A DNA stretch of 37,313 bases from CAYRHS01 sp964424125 (GTDB lineage Bacteria > Actinomycetota > Acidimicrobiia > IMCC26256 > JAOSJL01). Positions within the stretch are counted from its first letter, which is position 1. Each line of letters starts with the position of its first letter. A program made the position numbers and the translations under genes. Under the pieces are notes generated by a model, which saw only the letters and a program-made list of their open reading frames with translations, was not told where the DNA came from and did no database searches. Positions 25,998 to 34,701 of the stretch are shown here, piece after piece. The DNA lies in assembly GCA_964424125.1 (NCBI GenBank), contig CAYRHS010000006.1, forward strand, positions 1 through 37,313, written 5' to 3'.

Positions 25998-26546
25998 TCA
26001 CGCCTCCGCCGAAGGCGCGAACTCCGCACGCTCCTCGAAGCCGAACAGTCCGCTGAGCGGGCGCCGGAGCGCGTTGTTGCGGCTGTCCTCGTAGCTCTGA
26101 ACTGCGTCGGAGTAGTCGGACACGAGCTCGGCGTCGGGGGTGCGGTCGCCGTAGACCGCGAGCGCGAAGGCCAGGCCCTCGTCGGCCGCGAGTCGGGGTG
26201 CCGCGGCCGCAGCCGCGAGGCGGGCCCCGAGGCCCTCGAGGGCGTTCGCGGCCTGGACCTCGGCCGCCGGGTCGTCCTCCCGCTGGCGCACCGACCAGTC
26301 CTCGAGCGCCCGATCGAGATCGTCGAGCACCGCGGCCTGGATGCCCGTGGCGGCAGCAGCGTCCCGGGCCGCGGCGAGACTCGCGTAGCGTTCCGCGAGC
26401 CCGGGCTGCAGTCGGGCCCACTCGTCGTCCACGTGGTCGCGTGCGTTCTCCAGGTCGGGCCGTGCGGTGAGCGTGAAGATCACGGGCGCCGCCACGAGCG
26501 CGCCGACGAGCAGCGCGAAGGCGAGCCGTCGAAGGAAACGCCGCAT
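25998..26546 (-). CDS. LemA-like membrane-anchored helical protein
   Basis: This 182-residue protein has an N-terminal Arg-rich start and one membrane helix (residues 7-27), then long helices rich in Ala, Glu and Arg. VDDEWARLQPGLAERYASLAAARDAA and the end segment NNALRRPLSGLFGFEERAEF follow the LemA pattern (a helix with VxxxWxxLxxxLxxR, ending YNxxxxxxPxxLxxxFGFxxxxxF). It is divergent: the canonical YN is replaced and the middle is not recognisable. The function of LemA proteins is not well known; they are often envelope-associated. ATG 26546 is preferred because the membrane helix follows directly. Confidence 0.68.
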   Translation of the reverse strand: MRRFLRRLAFALLVGALVAAPVIFTLTARPDLENARDHVDDEWARLQPGLAERYASLAAARDAAAATGIQAAVLDDLDRALEDWSVRQREDDPAAEVQAANALEGLGARLAAAAAAPRLAADEGLAFALAVYGDRTPDAELVSDYSDAVQSYEDSRNNALRRPLSGLFGFEERAEFAPSAEA

Positions 26547-26635
26547 GGTGACCCACGATAGCGACGCCTCACGTCGTCGATCGGGATCTCGGGCGGGCTC
26601 TTCCGCCGCCCCCGGAGCCTCACTACGCTCGCAGC

Positions 26636-27133
26636 ATGCCTCGCCTCCGGGCCGGCGTGATCGTGGTCGTCGCGGCCGCCGCCTTGCTCGGAGGGTGGCG
26701 GCTCGACGCGACGCGCCGGGCGAACGATCGTCCGTGGCGCGTGGTCGAGGTCGTCGACGGCGACACGATCGTCGCTCGCCGAGGCGGCCGCACCGAGACC
26801 GTCCGTCTCCTGGGAGTGGACACGCCCGAGACCAAGCATCCCGATCGTCCGGTCGAGTGCTTCGGGCCGGAGGCAACGGCGTTCACCGAGGCGCGGCTGG
26901 GCGGAGCGCTCGTGAGGCTCGAGACCGACACCGACCTGCGTGACGACTACGGGCGCCTGCTCGCCTACGTGACGGTCGACGGCATGGAGTTCAACGAGGT
27001 GCTCTTGCGTGCCGGCTATGCGCGGTTGCTCGTCATCCCGCCGAACGACCGTCATGGACGGGCGCTCCTGCGCGCGGAACTCGACGCTCGGGCGCGGGGT
27101 AGTGGCCTGTGGGCGGTGTGCGAGTCCGGCTGA
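26636..27133 (+). CDS. Secreted/anchored thermonuclease (SNase-like)
   Basis: This 165-residue staphylococcal-nuclease-like protein has an N-terminal signal or anchor helix (residues 6-22). The OB-fold core begins VVEVVDGDTIVARRGG. It has the catalytic set in VRLLGVDTPETKHPD (Arg, Asp, Glu) and DDYGRLLAYV with the second arginine. EVLLRAGYARL and the final ELDARARGSGLWAVC also match the family. It should hydrolyse DNA or RNA outside the membrane using calcium. ATG 26636 gives a proper signal sequence. It diverges from the LemA-like gene. Confidence 0.92.
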   Translation: MPRLRAGVIVVVAAAALLGGWRLDATRRANDRPWRVVEVVDGDTIVARRGGRTETVRLLGVDTPETKHPDRPVECFGPEATAFTEARLGGALVRLETDTDLRDDYGRLLAYVTVDGMEFNEVLLRAGYARLLVIPPNDRHGRALLRAELDARARGSGLWAVCESG

Positions 27134-27139
27134 ACGGGG

Positions 27140-27448
27140 TCAGCGCTCGTCGACCACCCGGCCGCGGAGCTTGTCGATCCCTCGCCCCAGCGTCTCACGG
27201 ATCTCGCCCCGCGGCCGACCGAGCCGGCGGCTGAGCTCCTTCATCGAGTACGGACCGGAGCCGTCGAGACCGAAGCGCTCTCCGAGGACCGTGCGCTCGT
27301 CGTCCGTCAGATCGTCGAAGGCGTGGGGATCGGCCCGCAGCTCGAGCGCGTCGAGGTCGAGCTCGTCTGGAGCAGCCCGGTCGTCGACACCGTCGGGGTA
27401 CGGCCAACCTTCGTCGGTGGGGAACAGCGGCGGCGCCGATCTGGACAT
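27140..27448 (-). CDS. Stand-alone sigma-70 region 4-like DNA-binding protein
   Basis: This 102-residue protein has an acidic, disordered N-terminal half (about 45 residues rich in Asp, Pro and Glu) and a C-terminal half that follows the sigma-70 region 4.2 plan: LTDDERTVLGERFGLDGSGP, then KELSRRLGRPRGEIRETLGRGIDKLRG, a helix-turn-helix that normally reads the -35 element. Region 2 is absent, so it cannot be a complete sigma factor. It may be a regulator or a co-sigma. It ends 50 bases before the uvrD2 stop region on the same strand, so it could follow uvrD2 in one transcript. Confidence 0.75.
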   Translation of the reverse strand: MSRSAPPLFPTDEGWPYPDGVDDRAAPDELDLDALELRADPHAFDDLTDDERTVLGERFGLDGSGPYSMKELSRRLGRPRGEIRETLGRGIDKLRGRVVDER

Positions 27449-27498
27449 CGGACCCTCCCGGTCGCTGAGGTCATCGTGCGCCTCCCGTCAGGGAGCCG

Positions 27499-29535
27499 TC
27501 AACCGGAAGTCGTGACGCCCGAGCGCTCGGGTCCGGCGGGGTTGCCCTGTTCCCGGAGCAGCCGCAGCAGCTCGGGCCCGAACCGCTCCACCTTGACGGG
27601 CCCGATCCCGGTCACCGCCAGCAGCTCGCGCGGGGTCGAAGGTCGTCGCCGTGCGAGATCGTGGAGTGTCCGATCCGTGCAGACCACGTATGCGGGTACA
27701 TTGGCCGCGCGCGCCCGGCGCCGACGCCACCCGCGCAGCGCGGCGACGATCTCGGGATCGGCGGTTTCACTGTCGGTGTCGCGTTCGAGGATCCCGCGGA
27801 GCCTGGCGACCCGCTCACGTGGCGTTGCGCCGCGTTCGGAGAGGCACGGCGCGGGCTCCGAGCCCGCGAGGAGCTCGTCCACGAGCGGGCTTCGCCGGCG
27901 AGTCGCGGCGTGCGCACCGAAGGCGCGTCGACGAGCCCAACTGACGTGGAGCTCCGCGCTGGTCCGGGTACACGCAACGTACAGGAGCCGTCGTTCTTCG
28001 GCGCGGTCCGACGGGGTTGCTGCCGCCGCGATGGGTACGAGGCCCTCCTCGAGACCGGTGACGAAGACCACGGGCCACTCGAGTCCCTTCGACCGATGGA
28101 AGGTCAGGAGGTCGACCGCATCCTGCGGAGCGGCCGGATCGGCCTGCTCGACCGGGAGGGTGGCGGCCAGCCACGCGACCAAGCCGTCGACCGAGCCGGG
28201 CCCACCGTCGGCGGCCAGGTACTCGCGGCCCAGCGCCACCAGCATGGCCGTGTGCTCGGCCCGCTCGCCGTCGCTCGAGGGCGTACCCAGTGCCCCCAGA
28301 CGCTCGGCGAGCGGTCCCGACCCGCTCCGCAGTGCTTCCAGATCGGCACGCACCTCGTCGCGTTCCAGGAATGGTCTCGTGCCGCGAACGCGCGTGGGGA
28401 CGCCCCGCCGTGCGAGGGACTCCTCGAAGCGTGCGGACTGGGCATTCGTGCGATAGAGGACGGCGAGCTCCGACCACGACCGCCCGGCATCATGCGCGGC
28501 CACGACGGCCTCGGCCACGGCTTCGGCTTCGGCTTCGTCGTCGTCGTGTGCGGTGAGACGCGGCGGTGTCGACGAAGGCACGGCGGACGAGAAGGGGCGT
28601 GCGCCGGTGTCGAGGACGCGGCCGGCGGCTTCGAGGATCGGGGGGCCGCATCGATACGAGTGCTCGAGCACCATGACGGACGCGTTGGGGAAGCGGTCGG
28701 TGAAACTCGTGAGGTACGCGGGGTCGGCCCCGGCGAACCCGTACACCGCCTGGTCGGGATCGCCGACGACACAGAGATCGTCACCGTCGCCCAACCACGC
28801 GCGGAGGAGCCGGTACTGCGCCGGGTTGAGGTCCTGGAACTCGTCGACGAAGAGGTGGCGGAACCGGAAGCGGGTCGCGGCCGCGAACGCGGGATCGCGC
28901 TCGAGCAGGTCGGCTGCCTGGAGGACCAGGTCCTCGAAGTCGATCAGGCCCCGCTTCCGCTTCGTCCGCTCGTAGCGCTCGTAGAGCGCCGCGATCTCGG
29001 CCGGAGGACGCGGGGTTCGCCTCCGGCTCGCGAACGCGGCGGACTCGAACTCCTGCGCTGGTATCACGCGAGCCTTCGCCCACTCGATCTCACCGGCGAG
29101 CCCGCGAGCGGCGGCCGCGGCTTCCGGCCCCTTGCCCAACAACGGGGCGAGGATCCGGGCCTTGCGGGGGAGCACCTGGGGCACATGGCGGTGGTGGTCC
29201 TCGTGCCAGCGGCGCAAGAGCGCGAGCGCCAGCGCGTGGAACGTCCCTGCGACCACGCGCGGTGCCACGTCGAGGGCAGTCAGGCGTTCGACGAGCTCCC
29301 CCGCGGCCTTTCGGGTGAAGGTGACCGCGAGCACGCGGCGGGGGTCGATCCGCTGCGTGGCGACGTGCCAGGCGATCCGTCGGGTGAGGACCCGCGTCTT
29401 TCCCGATCCCGGGCCGGCCAGGATGGCGAGCGGCGTCGACGACGTCGTGACCGCGGCCTGTTGGGAACGATCGAGGTCGGCCAGCAGCCGGTCGGCCTCT
29501 TGGCCCGGGTCGCGGCCCGATTCGAGCGGGGACAC
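27499..29535 (-). CDS. uvrD2: UvrD2-type superfamily 1 DNA helicase with HRDC domain
   Basis: This 678-residue ATP-dependent 3'-5' DNA helicase starts at GTG. Motif I is LAGPGSGKTRVLTRRI near residue 38. Motif Ia is AVTFTRKAAGEL. Motif II is LFVDEFQDLNPAQYRLL. Motif III is VVGDPDQAVYGFAGA. Motif IV includes LEHSYRCGPPI, motif V is LLTFHRSKGLEWPVVF, and motif VI is LLYVACTRTSAELHVSW. About 80 C-terminal residues (VVCTDRTLHDLARRRPSTPRELLAVTGIGPVKVERFGPELL) form an HRDC domain, the arrangement known for mycobacterial UvrD2. The canonical UvrD2 linker cysteines are not visible here. It acts in repair or replication restart. Confidence 0.93.
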   Translation of the reverse strand: MSPLESGRDPGQEADRLLADLDRSQQAAVTTSSTPLAILAGPGSGKTRVLTRRIAWHVATQRIDPRRVLAVTFTRKAAGELVERLTALDVAPRVVAGTFHALALALLRRWHEDHHRHVPQVLPRKARILAPLLGKGPEAAAAARGLAGEIEWAKARVIPAQEFESAAFASRRRTPRPPAEIAALYERYERTKRKRGLIDFEDLVLQAADLLERDPAFAAATRFRFRHLFVDEFQDLNPAQYRLLRAWLGDGDDLCVVGDPDQAVYGFAGADPAYLTSFTDRFPNASVMVLEHSYRCGPPILEAAGRVLDTGARPFSSAVPSSTPPRLTAHDDDEAEAEAVAEAVVAAHDAGRSWSELAVLYRTNAQSARFEESLARRGVPTRVRGTRPFLERDEVRADLEALRSGSGPLAERLGALGTPSSDGERAEHTAMLVALGREYLAADGGPGSVDGLVAWLAATLPVEQADPAAPQDAVDLLTFHRSKGLEWPVVFVTGLEEGLVPIAAAATPSDRAEERRLLYVACTRTSAELHVSWARRRAFGAHAATRRRSPLVDELLAGSEPAPCLSERGATPRERVARLRGILERDTDSETADPEIVAALRGWRRRRARAANVPAYVVCTDRTLHDLARRRPSTPRELLAVTGIGPVKVERFGPELLRLLREQGNPAGPERSGVTTSG

Positions 29536-29952
29536 GGCCGGAACCTACCGGCCGCATGTGACAGCAACGGGGACCCCGGGTCGATGCCGCCGCGTACACC
29601 TGGCCGGGCGCGGGAAGGCCCCGAGTAGTCTCACCGCGAGAGCGGCTCGAACTCCTCGGGGCCCCTTCCCGGGATGCGCAGCCTCGGATCGTCCCGCACG
29701 CCCGCTCGCGCGGCCCGTGCTCGTCGATCACGGTCCCCGGCCTGGTGGCCGGACCCCGAGTCCCAACCGTGCACCCGGCGCCCGGATGCAGGTCGACCCT
29801 GCCCCGGTCACCTCGTCACCCGTACGGACAATTCTTCCAGGTCGGGCCGGCGGCAATGCGCCCTTCCCGTCCCGGGATCGCGCCCGAAACGACTGACGCT
29901 TTCGACCATACGGACCGCGTGGCGAAGGGTCAAGCGCGAATACGGTGGCGGC
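29536..29952. other. Intergenic stretch between uvrD2 and the mini-zincin gene
   Basis: This divergent gap of 417 bases contains no gene I can support; frames here lack family resemblance. A short perfect inverted repeat (CCGGCC-TGGT-GGCCGG, about 29738-29753) can fold into a hairpin but is not followed by a T-run. Promoters for both neighbours must lie here. No riboswitch or known small RNA was recognised. Confidence 0.5.
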
Positions 29953-30312
29953 ATGCTCGTCGCGCGCCGCCGATTCGAAGAGCTCGTGGCCGACGCCCTC
30001 GACGACATCCCCGACGAGCTCGCGGAGGAGATGGACAACGTTGCCGTCGTGGTCGAGGACTGGCCCAGCGAAGAACAGCTGAGTGGTCAACGGGGCACGT
30101 TGCTCGGGCTCTTCGAGGGCGTCGCGCTCACGAATCGCTCTCCACTCGCGACGTCGCTGCCCGACCGCATCACGATCTTCCGAGGCCCGCTGTGCCAGCT
30201 CGCCGCCGACGAGCACGACCTCGCCGAACACGTTCGGGTGACCGTGCTGCACGAAGTCGGCCACTACTTCGGGATGTCGGAGGCCCAGCTTCGCGAGCTC
30301 GGCTGGTCGTGA
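29953..30312 (+). CDS. Zincin-like metallopeptidase family protein (PF06262 type)
   Basis: This 119-residue protein belongs to the small predicted zinc peptidases. VTVLHEVGHYFGMSE near residue 97 carries the HExxH zinc motif. The preceding strands, DELAEEMDNVAVVVEDWPSE and TIFRGPLCQLAADEHDL, match the family. No signal peptide is present, so it is cytoplasmic. The start is ATG 29953, preceded by GGTGGCGG. The family is widespread in actinobacteria and its substrate is unknown. Confidence 0.9.
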   Translation: MLVARRRFEELVADALDDIPDELAEEMDNVAVVVEDWPSEEQLSGQRGTLLGLFEGVALTNRSPLATSLPDRITIFRGPLCQLAADEHDLAEHVRVTVLHEVGHYFGMSEAQLRELGWS

Positions 30313-30341
30313 CATCCCGCCCAGCGTCGTAGGCTACGCAT

Positions 30342-31013
30342 ATGCCGTATCCACGCCACCTCATCAACGAGAACGAGACGGTGGTGCTCGACCTGCGCCC
30401 CCACTGGTGGTACTTCTCCAAGCACATTCTCACGGGGATCCCACTGTTCGTGCTGTTCGTGCTCACGTTCCAGCTCGACGGCGACGTGCGCCGCTACGTC
30501 TGGTACCTGTTCGCCGCGCTGGCCATCGCGTGGGCTGTCTGGCTCGGGCTCAAGTACCTCGAGTGGGCGTTCACCCACTTCGTCGTCACCGACCGCCGGG
30601 TGATCTGGCGTACGGGGGTGATCTCCAAGCACGGAACCGAGATCCCGCTCGAGCGGATCACCAACATCAACTTCAACCAGCCGATCTGGGATCGGATGAT
30701 CGGCGCCGGCGACCTCGAGATCGAGTCGGCGGGCAGCGAGGGTCAGTCGCAGTTCGAGAACGTCCGGCACCCCGACGCGGTCCAGCAGGAGGTCTACCGC
30801 CAGGTGGAGGTCGACGCCCGACGCCGGGCGTCGTGGATCGGTCGCCCCGGTGGACCGACTCCGGGCGACGACGCGGCCGCCCCTCCGACCGTCGGGGCCG
30901 CCGGCGGCTCCGAGTCCGAGCAGATCGAGCGGCTCGCCGCGCTCCGCGACGCAGGGCACATCACCGCCGAAGAGTACGAGGCCAAGAAGGCCGAGCTCCT
31001 CGACCGCATGTAG
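30342..31013 (+). CDS. Membrane protein with bacterial PH domain and C-terminal SHOCT segment
   Basis: This 223-residue protein has two membrane helices (about residues 29-47 and 53-70) followed by a bacterial pleckstrin-homology domain (bPH2, YdbS-like): FVVTDRRVIWRTGVISKHGTEIPLERITNINFNQ and GAGDLEIESAGSEG. A flexible Pro/Gly/Ala linker leads to a C-terminal SHOCT motif (EQIERLAALRDAGHITAEEYEAKKAELLDRM, about 190-223), a short oligomerisation or tethering helix. The role is unknown. It starts 29 bases after the mini-zincin stop, so the two may be co-transcribed. Confidence 0.88.
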   Translation: MPYPRHLINENETVVLDLRPHWWYFSKHILTGIPLFVLFVLTFQLDGDVRRYVWYLFAALAIAWAVWLGLKYLEWAFTHFVVTDRRVIWRTGVISKHGTEIPLERITNINFNQPIWDRMIGAGDLEIESAGSEGQSQFENVRHPDAVQQEVYRQVEVDARRRASWIGRPGGPTPGDDAAAPPTVGAAGGSESEQIERLAALRDAGHITAEEYEAKKAELLDRM

Positions 31014-31027
31014 CCGGGCGATTCGCG

Positions 31028-31741
31028 ATGCGGGTCGTCTCACTCGTTCCGTCCGCGACGGAGACGCTCCTCGCGCTGGGTGTGCGGCCGGTGGCCTGCA
31101 CACGCTTCTGCGAGCAGCCGGGGATCCGGACCGTCGGCGGGACGAAGAATCCCGATTTCGAAGCGATCATCGCCGCGCGACCCGACGTCGTCGTCGTCAA
31201 CGACGAGGAGAACCGAGCCGAGGACGCGGAGGCCCTCGCCGCCGCGGGCCTGTCCCTGCACGACATGTCGCCGCGCTCCGTGGCCGACGTGGGGCTCGCA
31301 GTCCGCGAGCTCGCGGCTGCGATCGCCGTCGACGTTCCCGAGGAGTTCTCCGTCGCCTCGTGGGGTCGGCTGCTCGCCGCTCATCCCGAACGGGCGCGGC
31401 GGCGGAACGCGTTCGTCCCGGTGTGGCGACGCCCGTGGATGACGCTCGCGGACGACACCTACGGCACGTCGGTCCTCCGCCGATGTGGGGTCGAGCCGGT
31501 CGGTGGGAGCGGACCGGACCGCTACCCGCAGACGACCCTCGACGCCGTGGCGGAGGCGAACCCGGAGCTCGTGCTGCTCCCGAGTGAGCCCTACGTGTTC
31601 GAGGAGCGCCACGCCACGGAGCTCCGGTCGGTGCTCGGTCCCGTCGAGGTGCGACCACTCGACGGACGCGATCTGTTCTGGTGGGGGAGCCGGACTCCCG
31701 CGGCGCTCAATCGCCTGGGAAGCGCGATCGGTGACGTCTAG
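31028..31741 (+). CDS. BtuF-like metal/cobalamin-binding protein without signal peptide
   Basis: This 237-residue protein has the helical-backbone metal-receptor fold, as in the periplasmic vitamin B12 or iron-siderophore binding proteins. MRVVSLVPSATETLLALG begins the first lobe; IAARPDVVVVNDEENRAEDAEAL and LVLLPSEPYVFEE mark the two lobe cores. No signal peptide or lipobox is seen, and the first strand starts at residue 2, so the protein is predicted to be cytoplasmic. Similar leaderless versions occur in actinobacteria. Its ligand is unknown; B12 is interesting, given the two mutases. The stop overlaps the convergent galK stop at CTAG. Confidence 0.8.
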   Translation: MRVVSLVPSATETLLALGVRPVACTRFCEQPGIRTVGGTKNPDFEAIIAARPDVVVVNDEENRAEDAEALAAAGLSLHDMSPRSVADVGLAVRELAAAIAVDVPEEFSVASWGRLLAAHPERARRRNAFVPVWRRPWMTLADDTYGTSVLRRCGVEPVGGSGPDRYPQTTLDAVAEANPELVLLPSEPYVFEERHATELRSVLGPVEVRPLDGRDLFWWGSRTPAALNRLGSAIGDV

Positions 31742-32865
31742 GGCCGCAGAGGATCGAACGGCCCCGCGCCGGCAACGGCCCGGCAGCGGAACGCAGTTGC
31801 GTTCCGTCCGGTTTCGGCGCGGTAACGGGCCGTGGCGAGGTCGGCGACGCGGTAAGCGCGCTCGTCGTCGGCGATCGCCACGACCGAGCCGCCGAAACCT
31901 GCACCCGTGAGCCGAGCGCCGATGGCGCCGGCGTCGAGGAGCGCCCGGACGAGCGTGTCGAGCTCGGGAGTCGAGACCTCGAAGTCGTCTCGAAGGCTCG
32001 CGTGGCTCGCGGCGAACGCTCGGGCCAGCTCGGTGCGGTCCCCCGAACGGAGCGCGTCGACGACCGCGAGGACGCGGGCGTTCTCGGAGACGACGTGGCG
32101 TGCTCGGGGATGCGGAGCCGCCTGCGTCGCGTTGACCTCCCGAAGGCTGTCCGCGCCCAGTTGCCGTGCGAGCTCCTCGCACTCGGCCCGGCGCTCGGCG
32201 TAGCCCGCCTCGGCGAGCCGACGTTCGACCCCCGAGTGGACGGCGAGGACCGCGAGATCACCGGGGATGGGGACGGGTTCGACCTCGAGCGTGCGGCAGT
32301 CGAGCAGCAGCGCCGCACCGGCGACGCCGGCAAGTGATGCGAGCTGGTCGAGCACCCCACAGGGAACGCCTGTCCCGACGGTCTCGGCCTCCTGGGTCGC
32401 GAGCGCGAGCGCCCGTGGTGACAGCTCGAATCCCGCTGTGTCGCAGAGACCCACGCCCACCGCGACCTCGACGGCGGCGCTCGACCCCAGCCCCGAGCCC
32501 GACGGGAGCTCGGACGCGATCGCAGCGTCCATCCCGATCGGAGCTCGTCCTCGCAGTGAGAGGGCGCGGACGACCACGGCGCCGGCTGCGCCCCAGGCCG
32601 GGGGAGGCTCGTCGGCGACGGGCTCCCCGTCGGCTCGGACCTCGATCGCCCCCTCGTGGCCGGTGGAACGGATCCGGACTCGGCCGTTGTCGGTGCGCCG
32701 GTAGGCCAGCACAACCTCACGGTCGATCGCCATCGGGAGCGCGAATCCCGCGTTGTAGTCCGTATGGTCCCCGATGAGGTTCACCCGACCCGGCGCGCGG
32801 GCGAAGCGAACGCCGCCTCCTCCGAGGAGGGTGGCCGCTCTTACAGCGAGCTCTTGCAGAGCCAC
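31738..32865 (-). CDS. galK: Galactokinase
   Basis: This 375-residue GHMP kinase phosphorylates galactose to galactose-1-phosphate in the Leloir pathway. The galactokinase signature is RAPGRVNLIGDHTDYNAGF near residue 23. The GHMP ATP motif is ELPSGSGLGSSAAVEVAVG near 118, and the C-terminal motif is ARLTGAGFGGSVVAI near 322. DGEPVADEPPPAWG is a variable loop. It starts with GTG 32865. No galT or galE adjoins. The stop overlaps the BtuF-like stop tail to tail (CTAG). Confidence 0.93.
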   Translation of the reverse strand: MALQELAVRAATLLGGGGVRFARAPGRVNLIGDHTDYNAGFALPMAIDREVVLAYRRTDNGRVRIRSTGHEGAIEVRADGEPVADEPPPAWGAAGAVVVRALSLRGRAPIGMDAAIASELPSGSGLGSSAAVEVAVGVGLCDTAGFELSPRALALATQEAETVGTGVPCGVLDQLASLAGVAGAALLLDCRTLEVEPVPIPGDLAVLAVHSGVERRLAEAGYAERRAECEELARQLGADSLREVNATQAAPHPRARHVVSENARVLAVVDALRSGDRTELARAFAASHASLRDDFEVSTPELDTLVRALLDAGAIGARLTGAGFGGSVVAIADDERAYRVADLATARYRAETGRNATAFRCRAVAGAGPFDPLRP

Positions 32866-32951
32866 GGCCGGAAGCTAACGCCTCACCACCCGCGATCGGT
32901 GCCATCGACTGGAATCCTCCAGCGGGCGCCCGCGTGGCCGATACTGGTCCC

Positions 32952-33803
32952 ATGCGAACCATGCGCAACTCGATCGGACTCGTGAAGGCGTCGGCGCGGG
33001 TGTTGCGTTCCGATCCCCAGCTGGTCTGGCTCCCAGTCCTCTCGTTCGTGGCGTGGCTGATCGTCGTGATCTCGTTCGTGTTGCCGATCGTCGGCACGAG
33101 CGCGGTGTTCGGCGACGGCCAGCCCGTGCTCAACGGACTCGACTACGTCCTCATGGCGATCGGCTATCTCGTGTTGTCCTTCGTCACGATCTTCTTCAAC
33201 GCCGCGATCGTGTACGCGGCGAACGAGCGCCTCACGGGCGGCGACCCGAGCGTACGAAGTGCGCTGGCAGGCGCGGCGCGGTACTGGCCGCGGATCCTGG
33301 GTTGGTCGGTCGTCACCACCACCGTGAACGTCGTCCTTCGGGCGATCGCGGAACGGTTCGGCTTCGTCGGTGCGATCATCGCCGGGCTCGTCGGCGTCGC
33401 GTGGTCGGTGGTGACCTTCCTCGTGCTCCCGCTGCTCGTGATCGAGGGCCTGCCGGTCAAGGCGTCGATCAAGCAGTCGGCGACGCTGTTCAAGCACACC
33501 TGGGGCGAGAACCTCGTCGGCAACGCCGGGGTCGGGATCGTCGGAGTCCTTCTCGCGCTGCCCGGGATCGCCCTCGTCGCGATCGCGGTCGCGATCGGCG
33601 CGGGCGGCGCCACGATCGCCTTGGCCGTACTGGTCGGGGTCATCGGCGGGCTGTGGCTCGTCGTGCTGACGCCCGTCATGGCCGCCCTGAGCGGAATCTT
33701 CCAGACCGCGCTCTACCACTACGCGACCGATGGAACCGTTCCCGCCGACTTCGAGGGCACGGCGCTGCCCCAGGCGTTCCGAGAGAAGCGGCGTCGCACC
33801 TGA
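32952..33803 (+). CDS. DUF6159-type integral membrane protein
   Basis: This 283-residue protein has about six membrane helices: residues about 26-45, 63-82, 115-135, 138-155, 195-215 and 222-245. The N-terminus MRNSIGLVKASARVLRSDPQLVWLPVLSFVAW and the loop ATLFKHTWGENLVGNAGVG match the DUF6159 family by recollection. Its function is unknown. ATG 32952 is preferred; a GTG 18 bases upstream is the alternative. Confidence 0.78.
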   Translation: MRTMRNSIGLVKASARVLRSDPQLVWLPVLSFVAWLIVVISFVLPIVGTSAVFGDGQPVLNGLDYVLMAIGYLVLSFVTIFFNAAIVYAANERLTGGDPSVRSALAGAARYWPRILGWSVVTTTVNVVLRAIAERFGFVGAIIAGLVGVAWSVVTFLVLPLLVIEGLPVKASIKQSATLFKHTWGENLVGNAGVGIVGVLLALPGIALVAIAVAIGAGGATIALAVLVGVIGGLWLVVLTPVMAALSGIFQTALYHYATDGTVPADFEGTALPQAFREKRRRT

Positions 33804-33845
33804 ACCGACCCGGGTAGCTTCCGGACGCTCCCGTACAGTGGGGCC

Positions 33846-34667
33846 GTGCTCGAAGTGGAGCGATGGCCGGATCTCGACGACGCGGTGCTCGTCGTGGCGC
33901 TCTCGGGGTGGGTGGACGCGGGCATGGCCGGCGCCGGGGCTGCGGCCGTGCTTGCCGCGCAGCTCGAGGGTGGCCGGTCATTCGCCACGGTTCCGCTCGC
34001 TGACCACGCCGATCTCCAGCAGACTCGCCCCACGGTCGAGCTCGTCGACGGCGCGACGCGGGGGATCGTGTGGCCCCGGATCGAGCTGACCGCGGGGCGA
34101 GCCGACCGGGACGTCGTCGTTCTGCGCGGCCCCGAGCCCTCGTTGCACTGGCACGAGATGATCGAGGACCTGGTGTCGGGCGCCCAGGCGCTCGACGTGC
34201 GGCTGGCGGTCACCTTGGGAGGGATGCCGGCGCCCGTCTCGCACCGGTGGCCGACGCACGTGCAGACGACGGCGACCGATCAGGCTCTGGCCCGGGAGGT
34301 GGGCGCGTCGCGCAACGACTACACGGGACCGACCGGCGCGCAGACGGCGCTCCAGGTGGCGCTCGGGGACGTCGGCGTTCCGGGCATCGGACTGTGGGCG
34401 CAGGTGCCGCACTACCTCGCGGGCTCGCCGTCGCCGCCGGCGATTCGAGCGTTGCTCGCGCGGCTCGCCGAGTTGGCACACCTGCGCGTCGATCTCGCGC
34501 CGCTGGACCCGCAGTGCGCGGAATGGGTGAGCCGGGTGGACGAGGGACTCGCGGAGCGCCCCGAGGTCGCTCGTCTCGTCGAGCAGATCGAGGCCGGTGA
34601 CGAGGAATTCCCGAGCGGGGACGAGCTCGCGAACGAGATCGAGCGGTTCCTCCGCGACGAGAAGTGA
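33846..34667 (+). CDS. PAC2 (proteasome assembly chaperone 2) family protein
   Basis: This 273-residue protein of the PAC2 family, common in actinobacteria, is related to archaeal and eukaryotic proteasome assembly chaperones. The start LEVERWPDLDDAVLVVALSGWVDAG is typical. VVVLRGPEPSLHWHEMIEDLV, VTLGGMPAPVSHRWP and GLWAQVPHYLAGSPSPPAIRALL mark the alpha/beta core. The C-terminal 60 residues are helical and acidic. No proteasome gene lies in the window. It starts at GTG 33846. Confidence 0.9.
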   Translation: MLEVERWPDLDDAVLVVALSGWVDAGMAGAGAAAVLAAQLEGGRSFATVPLADHADLQQTRPTVELVDGATRGIVWPRIELTAGRADRDVVVLRGPEPSLHWHEMIEDLVSGAQALDVRLAVTLGGMPAPVSHRWPTHVQTTATDQALAREVGASRNDYTGPTGAQTALQVALGDVGVPGIGLWAQVPHYLAGSPSPPAIRALLARLAELAHLRVDLAPLDPQCAEWVSRVDEGLAERPEVARLVEQIEAGDEEFPSGDELANEIERFLRDEK

Positions 34668-34701
34668 ACGAACGAACCCGGACCGAGGAGCGATCCGTGC
34701 C

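Noticed and set aside
27661..29628. Long plus-strand open frame (655 codons)
   Set aside because: It is antisense to uvrD2, whose helicase motifs are complete; the opposite frame has no recognisable domain.
29738..29753. Hairpin CCGGCC-TGGT-GGCCGG as a terminator
   Set aside because: No T-run follows, and both flanking genes point away from it, so a terminator is not expected here.
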